A stretch of 64,000 nucleotides of DNA from Curvibacter sp. GWA2_63_95 (GTDB lineage Bacteria > Pseudomonadota > Gammaproteobacteria > Burkholderiales > Burkholderiaceae_C). The notes below the pieces were generated by a model. It was not told the origin of the DNA, did not search any database, and saw only the letters and a program-made list of their open reading frames with translations. Where the stretch lies: positions 186,001-250,000 of the forward strand of contig MGPB01000008.1 of NCBI GenBank assembly GCA_001795455.1. Direction: 5' to 3'. The translations under genes and the position numbers were made by a program. Below, piece by piece: positions 9,116 through 22,859 of the stretch; within the stretch, counting starts at the first letter, position 1, and each line of letters opens with the position of its first letter.

Positions 9116-11202
9116 TGATTCCTATGCTTATGCGAGAACTGCGAATGTACAAGAGAGTTTGTGCGGCCTTTCTATTGTCTTTGTGTGGACTGGCGTACGC
9201 GCAGCCCGTGATCGAAGCCGTGACCGGTTCCATGCAAGGCGGGAGCGAGGTTGTCAAAATTGACCTTTCTCAAGCGCTTACGGCGTTGCCGACCGGGTTT
9301 GCCATTCAATCTCCTGCCCGCATTGCACTGGACTTTCCAGGGGTTTCCAATGCCATGGGACGTTCTACTGTCGAGATTAACCAAGGCAATTTGCGTTCGG
9401 TCAGCGTAGTACAGGCTGGGGAGCGTACTCGCGTGGTATTGAATTTGAAGCAGCCTGCGGCCTATAAGGCCGAAATCCAAGGCAAATCGCTGCTGGTGGC
9501 ATTGGAGCCCGTGGTTGCGAGCGGACCGGCTTCGATCACCAATTTTGCAGAGAACCGTAACCGGGATAGTGCGCCTCTGAAGGATCTGGATTTCCGTCGC
9601 ACCGCTGATGGCGCTGGCAGGGTGGTGGTGACTTTGCCCAACAACCAGGTTGGTGTGGATATTCGCCAGCAAGGCCAGACCTTGGTGGTCGATTTCATGA
9701 AGTCCACCTTGCCCGAAGGGCTTCGCCGCAAGCTGGATGTGAGTGATTTTGGCACTCCAGTGAAGTCGGTTACCTCTGTGCAATCGGGGGATCGCGTTCG
9801 GATGGTGATTGAGCCGCAGGGCCAATGGGAGCACAGCGCTTATCAGAGCGACGAGCAGTTTGTGGTGGAGATCAAAGAAATCAAGGTGGACCCCAAGAAG
9901 CTGACCCAAGGGGTTGGTTACAACGGCCAAAAATTGTCTCTGAATTTCCAGAATATTGAAGTGCGGAGTCTGTTGCAAGTTATTGCTGACTTCACCAATT
10001 TCAATATCGTCACATCGGATTCGGTGTCAGGTTCTGTGACACTCCGTTTGCAAGATGTGCCTTGGGACCAGGCGCTGGATATCATTCTGCAGGCCAAAGG
10101 TTTGGGCTTGCGCAAGAGCGGCAATGTACTGTGGGTTGCGCCCAAAGATGAAATTGCTGCGAAAGAAAAGCTGGACTTGGAGTCCGTGGTCGCTGTGCAG
10201 AATCTGGAGCCTTTGCGGACCCAGGCATTCCAAATCAACTACGGCAAGGCCTCGGATATCGCTGCGGGCCTGGTCGCTGCGGGCTCTGGCCCTGGCCAAG
10301 GTGTAACGCCCAGCCGGATTTTGAGCAGTCGTGGCAGTGTGATCTATGAGAACCGCACCAACCAGTTGTTTGTGACCGATATCCCAAGCAAGCTTGAACA
10401 GGTGCAGCAGTTGATCGCAAAGATTGACATTGCCGTTCGCCAGGTGCTGATTGAAGCGCGTATCGTGGAGGCATCAGACAGCTTCGGCAAGTCTTTGGGT
10501 GTCAAGTTGGGTGGTGGGGGCACTGCGGCAGCGACTGCCGACCGTCCTGGCATCGCCTTGGGATCCAGTTACGTTGTTGGCTCCGCGGCCACCACCTCAG
10601 GCAACTTCGTCAATTTACCTTCTACAGGCGCTCTCGGTTCCAGCAGCCCTGGGACTTTTGCGGTATCTATCTTCGGTGCCGGTGCCGACCGTTTCTTGAA
10701 TCTGGAAATCTCTGCACTGGAGGCCGACGGCAAGGGCAAGGTGGTGTCTAGTCCTCGGGTTGTGACCGCAGACCAGATCAAGGCATTGATTGAGCAAGGC
10801 ACGGAACTGCCTTACCAGGTCGCCTCTTCCAGTGGTGCGACGTCGATTGCCTTCCGCAAAGCCAACTTGAAGTTGGAGGTGTTGCCGCAAATCACGCCCG
10901 AAGGCAATATCATCTTGACGCTGGATGTGACCAAGGACACGGTGGGGCAGTCCACGCCGGCAGGTTTTGCGATTGACACCAAACACATCCAGACCCAGGT
11001 TTTGGTGGAGAACGGCGGAACTGTGGTGATCGGTGGCATCTTTACCGAAGACCAGACCGAGAACGAGACCAAGGTTCCCTTCTTTGGTGATTTGCCCGGG
11101 TTGGGGGTTTTGTTCCGCAACCGGGCCAAGTCCATCACCAAGCGTGAAATGCTGGTTTTCATCACCCCCAAAGTCCTGTCTGACAAGGCTATTGCCCGTT
11201 AA
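9112..11202 (+). CDS. pilQ: Type IV pilus secretin PilQ
   Basis: AMIN domains, STN domain (ISLNFQNIEVRSLLQVIADFTNFNIV-like) and secretin domain (LFVTDIPSKLEQVQQLIAKIDIAVRQVLIEARIVEA). Confidence 0.95.
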   Translation: MMIPMLMRELRMYKRVCAAFLLSLCGLAYAQPVIEAVTGSMQGGSEVVKIDLSQALTALPTGFAIQSPARIALDFPGVSNAMGRSTVEINQGNLRSVSVVQAGERTRVVLNLKQPAAYKAEIQGKSLLVALEPVVASGPASITNFAENRNRDSAPLKDLDFRRTADGAGRVVVTLPNNQVGVDIRQQGQTLVVDFMKSTLPEGLRRKLDVSDFGTPVKSVTSVQSGDRVRMVIEPQGQWEHSAYQSDEQFVVEIKEIKVDPKKLTQGVGYNGQKLSLNFQNIEVRSLLQVIADFTNFNIVTSDSVSGSVTLRLQDVPWDQALDIILQAKGLGLRKSGNVLWVAPKDEIAAKEKLDLESVVAVQNLEPLRTQAFQINYGKASDIAAGLVAAGSGPGQGVTPSRILSSRGSVIYENRTNQLFVTDIPSKLEQVQQLIAKIDIAVRQVLIEARIVEASDSFGKSLGVKLGGGGTAAATADRPGIALGSSYVVGSAATTSGNFVNLPSTGALGSSSPGTFAVSIFGAGADRFLNLEISALEADGKGKVVSSPRVVTADQIKALIEQGTELPYQVASSSGATSIAFRKANLKLEVLPQITPEGNIILTLDVTKDTVGQSTPAGFAIDTKHIQTQVLVENGGTVVIGGIFTEDQTENETKVPFFGDLPGLGVLFRNRAKSITKREMLVFITPKVLSDKAIAR

Positions 11203-11214
11203 GTTTGGAGTTGG

Positions 11215-11760
11215 TTGGGTGGACGTGTCTTGTCGTTGAGTATCAGCCTGGTCGGTCTGCCCGGCTCAGGTAAAACCACGGTAGGAAGGCAGCTTGCGCG
11301 CAGGCTTCGCCTTCCTTTCGTCGATTCTGACCATGCCATCGAATCCCGCCTCGGTTGTTCCATCCGTGAGTTTTTCGACCGTGAGGGTGAAGCCAAGTTT
11401 CGGGACATCGAGCAGGAGGTGCTCGATGGCTTGACCCAGGGGGTGACTTCGGTCATCTCCACTGGTGGCGGTGCGGTGTTGCGTCCTGCCAACCGGGAGC
11501 ATCTCCGTGGCCGCAGCCATGTGGTGTATCTCAAATCGACCCCCGAAGAGTTGTTCAAGCGCTTGCGCCATGACGTGAGCCGCCCGCTTCTGCAAGTGGC
11601 GGATCCCTTGGCCCGGATGCGGGATTTGTTCGCGGTACGAGACCCTCTTTACCGTGAAACTGCTCACTTTGTCCTGGAGACTGGACGTCCTTCCGTGGCC
11701 ACCCTGGTCAATATGGTGGTCATGCAGTTGGAGCTATCAGGGCGTTTGCCTGCGGCCTGA
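11215..11760 (+). CDS. aroK: Shikimate kinase
   Basis: Walker A GLPGSGKTT, FVDSDHAIE, ISTGGGAVLRPANR; between pilQ and aroB. Confidence 0.93.
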   Translation: MGGRVLSLSISLVGLPGSGKTTVGRQLARRLRLPFVDSDHAIESRLGCSIREFFDREGEAKFRDIEQEVLDGLTQGVTSVISTGGGAVLRPANREHLRGRSHVVYLKSTPEELFKRLRHDVSRPLLQVADPLARMRDLFAVRDPLYRETAHFVLETGRPSVATLVNMVVMQLELSGRLPAA

Positions 11761-11818
11761 TGTGCTCTTGTGGGACGATGCGAGCCTGCGTCTTGCGCCC
11801 AGCCTCTAAACTCGGGGG

Positions 11819-12925
11819 ATGATGACGCCTACTTTTTCCACAGTTCCCATCGATCTTGGGGAGCGTAGCTACCCAATCCACATTGGTACGGGTCTTTTGG
11901 GCCACGCTGCCAGCTACGCCAATCTTCCCAAGGCCGCCCATGCCGTGGTGGTGACCAATACCACGGTATCTCCTTTGTATGCTGACGCACTGGTCTCCGC
12001 CTTGGCAGGGCACTATTCCGCGGTGGAGCTGGTGGTGTTGCCTGACGGAGAAAGCCACAAGCATTGGCAGACGCTGAACCAGATATTTGATGCCCTCTTG
12101 GGCAAGGGCTGCGATCGCAAGACCATTCTGTTCGCCTTGGGTGGAGGTGTGGTGGGTGACATGACCGGCTTCGCCGCTGCCAGCTACATGCGCGGCGTGC
12201 CCTTTGTGCAGGTGCCCACCACCTTGCTGGCGCAGGTGGATTCTTCGGTGGGCGGCAAGACCGGCATCAACCACCCGCTGGGCAAAAACATGATTGGCGC
12301 CTTCTACCAGCCGCAAATGGTGGTGTGCGACATTGACACGCTCAAGACCTTGCCCGCGCGAGAACTGAGTGCGGGCTTGGCAGAGGTCATCAAATACGGG
12401 CCCATCGCCGATCTGCAGTTTCTCGACTGGATTGAAGCCAACCTCGATGCCCTGTTGGCGCGCGATCCCCAAGCCTTGGCCTATGCCGTGCAGCGCAGCT
12501 GTGAGATCAAGGCCTGGGTGGTTGGGCAGGACGAGCGGGAAGCCGGGTTGCGTGCCATCCTGAATTTCGGCCATACGTTTGGCCATGCCATTGAAGCCGG
12601 TTTGGGCTATGGAGAATGGTTGCACGGCGAGGCCGTAGGCTGTGGCATGGTGATGGCCGCCCACCTGTCCCAGCGTCTGGGCTTGGTGGACGCGAATGTT
12701 GTCGATCGTCTGACACGGTTGATTGCCCAAGCCGGCTTGCCGACCCAAGGCCCACAACTGGATGCGTCCGACAATGCGGGCCGTTACCTCGCACTGATGC
12801 GCTTGGACAAAAAGTCGGAGGCCGGGGATATCCGCTTTGTGGTGATTGACGGGCCCGCGCGCGCTGCCGTGCGTGGTGCTCCCGATGCGCTGGTGCGTGA
12901 AGTCATTGACCATTGCTGCCGTTAA
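11819..12925 (+). CDS. aroB: 3-dehydroquinate synthase
   Basis: [59 protein letters not shown]. Confidence 0.96.
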   Translation: MMTPTFSTVPIDLGERSYPIHIGTGLLGHAASYANLPKAAHAVVVTNTTVSPLYADALVSALAGHYSAVELVVLPDGESHKHWQTLNQIFDALLGKGCDRKTILFALGGGVVGDMTGFAAASYMRGVPFVQVPTTLLAQVDSSVGGKTGINHPLGKNMIGAFYQPQMVVCDIDTLKTLPARELSAGLAEVIKYGPIADLQFLDWIEANLDALLARDPQALAYAVQRSCEIKAWVVGQDEREAGLRAILNFGHTFGHAIEAGLGYGEWLHGEAVGCGMVMAAHLSQRLGLVDANVVDRLTRLIAQAGLPTQGPQLDASDNAGRYLALMRLDKKSEAGDIRFVVIDGPARAAVRGAPDALVREVIDHCCR

Positions 12926-12976
12926 TTTGCTATTAATTTAGCAGCTATTCGCGCTTATTCCATAAGCTCTTGAGCC
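12925..12976 (-). repeat. Dispersed intergenic repeat family A, copy A3 (reverse)
   Basis: ttgctattaatttagcagctattcgcgcttattccataagctcttgagcc; its reverse complement aligns with the forward copies. Confidence 0.65.
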
Positions 12977-12982
12977 CTATTT

Positions 12983-14191
12983 ATGCCTGAAACCTTGCGC
13001 CCCTACGCCTGCGACCCGGCGCAGTCACGCGGGCGCCGCTTTGCCCAGCCCGATGCGCCCACACGCACCGCGTTTCAGCGTGACCGTGACCGCATCGTGC
13101 ACTCGACGGCGTTTCGGCGGTTGGTCTACAAGACGCAGGTGTTCATTAACCATGAGGGCGATTTGTTCCGTACGCGGCTGACGCATTCGCTGGAAGTGGC
13201 CCAACTGGGGCGCTCCATGGCGCGAACCTTGGGGCTGAGTGAAGACCTGGTAGAGACCATTGCACTGGCTCACGACCTGGGGCATACCCCGTTTGGCCAT
13301 GCGGGGCAAGATGCGCTGAACGAATGCATGGAGCCCTATGGCGGCTTTGAACACAACTTGCAAAGCCTGCGGGTGGTGGACTGGCTGGAGGAGCGGTATC
13401 CGCAGTTCGATGGACTCAACCTCAGTTTTGAGGCGCGCGAGGGCATTCTCAAACACTGCTCACGCCGCAATGCTGAGGCGATCGAAGCGCTGGAGCCGGC
13501 CTATGCCGACGGTGGCGGGGGAGTGGGGCGCCGCTTTCTGGACAAGGCCCAGCCCAACCTGGAGGCACAGCTCTGCAACCTGGCCGACGAGATAGCCTAT
13601 AACGCCCACGATATTGACGATGGCGTGCGTTCCGGTCTGCTGACACTAGAGCAGTTGCAGGACATTCCGCTCTTCGCCAGATTCAGCCAGTCTGCACTGG
13701 CAGAGCATCCCGATCTGGGCCATGCACAGCAGGCGCGCCGCTGGTTGTACGAATCCATCCGCCTGATGTTGAGCGCGCAGGTCTACGATCTGATGAATGC
13801 CACCCAGGCCGCTCTGGATGCGGCCCGGCCGATGTCTGTGGCTACCGTGCGCCAGCACCCGGAGGCCTTGGTGTGTTTCAGTGCAGACATGCGTGCCCAG
13901 TCGCGTGTAATGAAAGCCTTCCTGTTCAAGCATCTGTACCGCCACCCCCAGGTCATGCAGACCATGACACAGGCCAAGCAAGTCATTGCCGATTTGTTCG
14001 TGGCCTATTGCGATGCCCCCACGCAAATGCAGAACGAAGCTGCTGTCCGTCTGGGCGCGCAGGCCCCTCTGCGCCGCCTGCACGATGCCAGTGTGCAGCG
14101 TGGGGTTGCTGACTACATTGCAGGCATGACCGATCGGTTTGCCTTGCGCGAGCATGAGCGCCTGACAGGCCAGCGCCTGTTTGCGGCTTGA
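12983..14191 (+). CDS. dgt: dGTPase-like deoxyguanosinetriphosphate triphosphohydrolase (HD domain)
   Basis: RDRIVHSTAFRRLVYKTQVF...RTRLTHSLEVAQLGRS...ALAHDLGHTPFGHAGQDAL. Confidence 0.92.
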   Translation: MPETLRPYACDPAQSRGRRFAQPDAPTRTAFQRDRDRIVHSTAFRRLVYKTQVFINHEGDLFRTRLTHSLEVAQLGRSMARTLGLSEDLVETIALAHDLGHTPFGHAGQDALNECMEPYGGFEHNLQSLRVVDWLEERYPQFDGLNLSFEAREGILKHCSRRNAEAIEALEPAYADGGGGVGRRFLDKAQPNLEAQLCNLADEIAYNAHDIDDGVRSGLLTLEQLQDIPLFARFSQSALAEHPDLGHAQQARRWLYESIRLMLSAQVYDLMNATQAALDAARPMSVATVRQHPEALVCFSADMRAQSRVMKAFLFKHLYRHPQVMQTMTQAKQVIADLFVAYCDAPTQMQNEAAVRLGAQAPLRRLHDASVQRGVADYIAGMTDRFALREHERLTGQRLFAA

Positions 14192-14212
14192 AGACTGGCC
14201 GAAGAGACACTG

Positions 14213-14794
14213 ATGCAGACGCCCTCCGAGCTCCCCACCCCCGACGCAGCGAATGTCATCGCCGCCATGCAGCAATGGTTGGAGCGCGCCGTGATCGGCC
14301 TGAACCTCTGCCCCTTTGCCAAGGCGGTGCATGTCAAGGGGCAGATCCGCTACGTGGTCTACCCGGGTAACGATGCCCAGGAGTGTCTGGCCTTGCTGCG
14401 TACCGAGTTGCTTGACCTGGCGGGGGCTGACCCGGAGTTGCGTGACACCACCTTGCTGATGGCGCCCCATGCCTGGCCTGATTTTCTGGATTTCAATGAT
14501 TTTCTGGACCAGGCCGACCGGGTGTTGCGCAAAGCCAAGCTTGACGGGGTGTTGCAGATCGCCAGTTTCCATCCCCGGTTTCAGTTTGCCGACAGCGAAC
14601 CGGACGACATCAGCAATTACACCAACCGCGCCCCGTTTCCCACCCTGCATTTGCTGCGAGAGGCGAGCATTGACCGGGCAGTCCAGGCCTTTCCCAATGC
14701 TGAATCCATTTTCGATAAAAACATCGAAACACTGGAGCACCTGGGGCATGCAGGCTGGGCGGCTTTGGGCATGCACACCAAGGAATCACCATGA
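14213..14794 (+). CDS. DUF1415 family protein
   Basis: WLERAVIGLNLCPFAKAVHVKGQIRYVVYPG ... FLDFNDFLDQADRVL ... IASFHPRFQFADSEPDDISNYTNRAPFPTLHLLREASI is typical of DUF1415. Confidence 0.8.
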   Translation: MQTPSELPTPDAANVIAAMQQWLERAVIGLNLCPFAKAVHVKGQIRYVVYPGNDAQECLALLRTELLDLAGADPELRDTTLLMAPHAWPDFLDFNDFLDQADRVLRKAKLDGVLQIASFHPRFQFADSEPDDISNYTNRAPFPTLHLLREASIDRAVQAFPNAESIFDKNIETLEHLGHAGWAALGMHTKESP

Positions 14795-15708
14795 ACAAAG
14801 CGCTGCGCAAGCAGGGCGCCAAGCCCGCACAGGCACCCGCGGCCCATCCTCTGGCCGACGAAGTGCGCCCGGGTCAATCCATCCTGTTGTTGCAAGAACT
14901 GCACATCCTGACGCGCGAGGGCAAACTCAACCAGGACTCGCGCCGCAAGCTCAAGCAGGTTTACCACCTCTACCAGTTCATCGAAAAGCTCATGCTGGAG
15001 TTGCCACCCAGCAGCACCGGCACGCTGACCCTGGCCGACCATGGGGCCGGCAAGTCCTACCTGGGCTTCATCCTGTACGACCTGTTCTTCAAGAACCTGC
15101 CGGCCAGCCACCTGTACGGCATCGAAACGCGAGCGGAACTGGTGCAAAAGTCGCAGGCCCTGGCGCAGCAGCTGGGCTTTGGGCGCATGAGTTTTCTCAA
15201 CACCAGCGTGGCCGAATCAACCCAGTCCGCCGACTTGCCGCCCACCTTCGACGTAGTAACCGCATTGCACGCCTGCGACACAGCCACTGACGATGCCATC
15301 GCCTTTGGGCTGCAGAAAAAAGCCCGCGCTTTTGTGTTGGTGCCCTGTTGCCAGGCAGAGGTGGCCCGCCATCTGAGCCAAAGCAAGGCCTTGTCGCTCA
15401 CCCGCACGCCGCTGGCCGAGCTTTGGCGCCATCCGCTGCACACCCGTGAAATGGGCAGCCAGATCACCAATGTGTTGCGCTGCCTGTACCTGGAGGCCCA
15501 TGGCTACCAGGTCACTGTGACTGAGCTGGTGGGCTGGGAGCACAGCATGAAGAATGAGCTCATCCTGGCCCGTTACACCGGCCAGCGCAAACGGGCCTCC
15601 GCCCAGCGCCTGCGCGCCATTCTGGAAGAATTTGGCCTGCAGGCCCTGCTTGACACACGGTTTACATTGCCGGAAGACAATGTGCAAGACAACCTCGCGT
15701 CGCGCTGA
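14791..15708 (+). CDS. Class I SAM-dependent methyltransferase, Methyltransf_32-like
   Basis: TLTLADHGAGKSYLGFILYDLFF, FDVVTALHACDTATDDAIAFG, AFVLVPCCQAEV; ATGA overlap with the DUF1415 gene. Confidence 0.75.
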   Translation: MNKALRKQGAKPAQAPAAHPLADEVRPGQSILLLQELHILTREGKLNQDSRRKLKQVYHLYQFIEKLMLELPPSSTGTLTLADHGAGKSYLGFILYDLFFKNLPASHLYGIETRAELVQKSQALAQQLGFGRMSFLNTSVAESTQSADLPPTFDVVTALHACDTATDDAIAFGLQKKARAFVLVPCCQAEVARHLSQSKALSLTRTPLAELWRHPLHTREMGSQITNVLRCLYLEAHGYQVTVTELVGWEHSMKNELILARYTGQRKRASAQRLRAILEEFGLQALLDTRFTLPEDNVQDNLASR

Positions 15709-15761
15709 GCCGTTAAAGAGGCCAGGCAATGGGGTTCTCCATTGAGAAACAGGAGTTTTGT

Positions 15762-16229
15762 ATGCAGAGATTTGTGAAATTGGCGACTTCGGCCGCAATT
15801 GTCTTGGCCTTGGCCGCATGTGCCAGCAGCAGCCCCGATGTGATTCAGCGCGGTGATGCCCAGCGCATGGCCCAAGTGCAAGATGGCACCGTCCTTTCCG
15901 TGCGCAACGTGGTGGTGGACGGTTCCCAATCAGGTGTTGGTGCGGCTGTCGGTGGTGTGGTGGGTGCCATTGGCGGTTATGGCGGCAGCGGGGTTCAGCG
16001 TGAAGCCCAGGTCCTGGGCGTGTTGGCTGGGGTCGCGGGTGCCGCTGCGGGCAATGCCATAGAGCGGTTTTCGACCAAGGAGGAGGCCGTAGAAATATTG
16101 GTGCAACTCAAGGGCGGTGACCGCCGGGCGATTGTCCAGGCCAAAGCGGGTGAGACCTTGGCCGCTGGCGACGCGGTGGTCATTGTCACCACGGGCGGCA
16201 AGGTGCGGGTGACCAAAGCGCCCAAGTAA
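15762..16229 (+). CDS. Glycine zipper 2TM outer membrane lipoprotein (SlyB/PcP-like)
   Basis: MQRFVKLATSAAIVLALAACASSS lipobox; glycine-zipper repeats GAAVGGVVGAIGGYGGSG and GVLAGVAGAAAGNAIE. Confidence 0.8.
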   Translation: MQRFVKLATSAAIVLALAACASSSPDVIQRGDAQRMAQVQDGTVLSVRNVVVDGSQSGVGAAVGGVVGAIGGYGGSGVQREAQVLGVLAGVAGAAAGNAIERFSTKEEAVEILVQLKGGDRRAIVQAKAGETLAAGDAVVIVTTGGKVRVTKAPK

Positions 16230-16230
16230 C

Positions 16231-16244
16231 CTGACTTAGATCAA
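16231..16244 (+). promoter_or_regulatory. Possible FNR/ANR-type box
   Basis: CTGAC-TTAG-ATCAA compared with consensus TTGAT-N4-ATCAA (8 of 10 conserved positions), upstream of an ODP-like gene. Confidence 0.4.
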
Positions 16245-16278
16245 TACTGCCCAGGAGTTACCGCTCCACAATGGGCCC

Positions 16279-16304
16279 CAATGAGCGCAATGAAGCGCTC
16301 ATTG
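16279..16304 (+). promoter_or_regulatory. Perfect 10-bp stem hairpin in the leader of the MBL-fold gene
   Basis: caatgagcgc-aatgaa-gcgctcattg, 17 nt before the preferred ATG at 16322. Confidence 0.55.
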
Positions 16305-16321
16305 TCTTTGGGGTCCCCTGC

Positions 16322-17098
16322 ATGCCAATCGAGCTTTACAAAGATGCCCATCACTGCTGCGTGATGTTTACGGATCTGGTCTCCGACGAGGCCGAGGCGG
16401 TGCAGGCCAACCAGTTCCTGCTTGTCAACCATGGCGAGGGAGTCATCCTCGATCCCGGTGGCAACATGACCTACAACGAGCTGAACCTGACCATGCGCAA
16501 GTACATTGCGCCGCAGCAGCTTGACTACATCCTCGCCTCCCACGCCGACCCTGACATCATTGCCTCCTTGGACCGGTGGATGACCTCTACCCAGGCCAAG
16601 TTGGTGATTTCCAAACTCTGGGCGCGCTTTGCCCCCCACTTCTGCAAGATCGGCAAAACCGAGGATCGCATCATTGCCATCCCCGATGAGGGGGGGCGCC
16701 TGCGCTACGGCAAGGCGGATCTCTGGTTGCTGCCCGCCCACTTCCTGCATTCCGAAGGCAACTTTCAGTTCTACGACCCGGTCAGCAAAATCCTGTTTTC
16801 GGGCGATTTGGGAGTCTCCCTCGTCAGTGGACAGGAGGCGCAGCAGTTCATCACTTCCCTGACCCCCATGCCCCCAGGCATGGAGGCCTTCCACCGCCGC
16901 TACATGGTCAGCAACAAGATTTTGCGTCTGTGGGTGCGCATGGTGCGTGAGCTGGACATCGCCATGATCGTCCCCCAGCATGGGGCTCCGCTCAAGGGTG
17001 AGGCGATTGGCCAATTGCTGGACTGGCTGGAGGCCCTGTCCTGCGGCATTGACCTGATGGGTACACCCCAGTACCAGATCCCCCAAACCCGCCTTTGA
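16322..17098 (+). CDS. MBL-fold (oxygen-binding diiron-like/ODP) protein
   Basis: MPIELYKDAHHCCVMFTDLV...NQFLLVNHGEGVILDPGGN...ILASHADPDIIASLDRW...LPAHFLHSEGNFQFYDPVSKILFSGDLG...VPQHGAPLKG: metallo-beta-lactamase fold with ODP-like metal motifs. Confidence 0.8.
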   Translation: MPIELYKDAHHCCVMFTDLVSDEAEAVQANQFLLVNHGEGVILDPGGNMTYNELNLTMRKYIAPQQLDYILASHADPDIIASLDRWMTSTQAKLVISKLWARFAPHFCKIGKTEDRIIAIPDEGGRLRYGKADLWLLPAHFLHSEGNFQFYDPVSKILFSGDLGVSLVSGQEAQQFITSLTPMPPGMEAFHRRYMVSNKILRLWVRMVRELDIAMIVPQHGAPLKGEAIGQLLDWLEALSCGIDLMGTPQYQIPQTRL

Positions 17099-17111
17099 GG
17101 CCGCGGGCCTC
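17097..17111 (+). repeat. Short perfect inverted repeat upstream of the RAYT gene
   Basis: gaggcc-gcg-ggcctc immediately after the MBL-fold gene and before the transposase. Confidence 0.5.
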
Positions 17112-17138
17112 TGACGGGGTTTCAGGCAAACTCGGGGG

Positions 17139-17837
17139 ATGGCACGTCTTCCCCGATTGACCCTGGCGGCACACCCGCACCACGTCATCCAGCGTGGCAA
17201 CAACCGCCAGTCCATTTGCCTGGACCGCACAGACTTTCAGACCCTGAAGGACGTGCTGGCAGCTTCTGCCCAGCGCCACCAGGTGGCTGTCCATGCCTTC
17301 GTGCTCATGGACAACCATTTCCATCTGCTGGCCACGCCCCCCACAGACGAGGCGCTGCCCAAAATGATGCAGACCTTGGGGCGCAGTTATGTGCGCTACT
17401 TCAATGATCGTCACCAGCGCACCGGCACCCTGTGGGAAGGGCGCTACAAGTCCACCCTGATCGAGTCCGAGCGCTACCTGTTGGCCTGCATGGCCTACAT
17501 CGACCTCAACCCGGTGCGTGCGGGCCTGGTGACGAACGCTGCCGACTATGCCTGGTCCAGCTATGCGCACTACGCGGGGATACGCGCCGACAAGTTGCTG
17601 ACTCCCCATCCTCTGGTTTGGAGCCTTGGCAATACGCCGTTTGCCAGGGAAGCCGCTTATGCCCAATTGGTGCAAGCTGGCCTCACATCTGTGCAGCAGT
17701 CGGCGCTGACCGAGGCAGCGCTACATGGTTGGGCCTTGGGTGAGTCGGAATTTCTGAATGCTTTGCAGAAAGAGACCCCGCGCCGCTTGAGAAAAAGCGC
17801 ACCAGGCCGACCTCCAAAGTCCACCATTTCAGAGTGA
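17139..17837 (+). mobile_element. REP-associated tyrosine transposase (RAYT/TnpA_REP, Y1 HUH family)
   Basis: HHVIQRGNNRQ, HUH motif in HAFVLMDNHFHLLATP, LWEGRYKSTLIESERYLLACMAYIDLNPVRAGLV. Confidence 0.88.
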
Positions 17838-17840
17838 AAT

Positions 17841-17890
17841 AAGCCTCTAGCCATTGTCCTTATTGCGTGAGTAGCTATCAATTTTGATGC
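17841..17890 (+). repeat. Dispersed intergenic repeat family A, copy A2
   Basis: aagcctctagccattgtccttattgcgtgagtagctatcaattttgatgc, starting 4 nt after the RAYT stop codon. Confidence 0.6.
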
Positions 17891-18015
17891 GTCCCTAATT
17901 AATTCTTGATGAAAATATTCAACAAATAATAAGAATCTGACCCCATTTAAAGTGTTTGGCACTTTTGTTGCATTGCAGTATCCTCCGCTTCCACTGTAAT
18001 TTTCAGGAGTGCGCC

Positions 18016-22788
<4,773 letters not shown>

Positions 22789-22791
22789 TGA

Positions 22792-22845
22792 CCTTGCGGG
22801 ACAGACCAGCATTTGTGAAACAAATCTGCTCTGTCCCCAACTGAA
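22792..22845 (+). repeat. Hairpin repeat family C, copy 1 (gltB-gltD gap)
   Basis: ccttgcGGGACAGAccagcatttgtgaaacaaatctgctCTGTCCCcaactgaat; long imperfect stem-loop 22798..22837. Confidence 0.7.
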
Positions 22846-22859
22846 TAGAGAGAATCATC

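Noticed and set aside
11806-11823. aactcgggggatg shared upstream of aroB and the RAYT gene (about 17128)
   Set aside because: Only 13 bp are shared, with no wider similarity; could be chance in this GC-rich sequence. Not enough to call a regulatory motif.
11720-12913. 397-aa open frame antisense to aroB
   Set aside because: Fully overlaps aroB and has no domain; antisense artefact.
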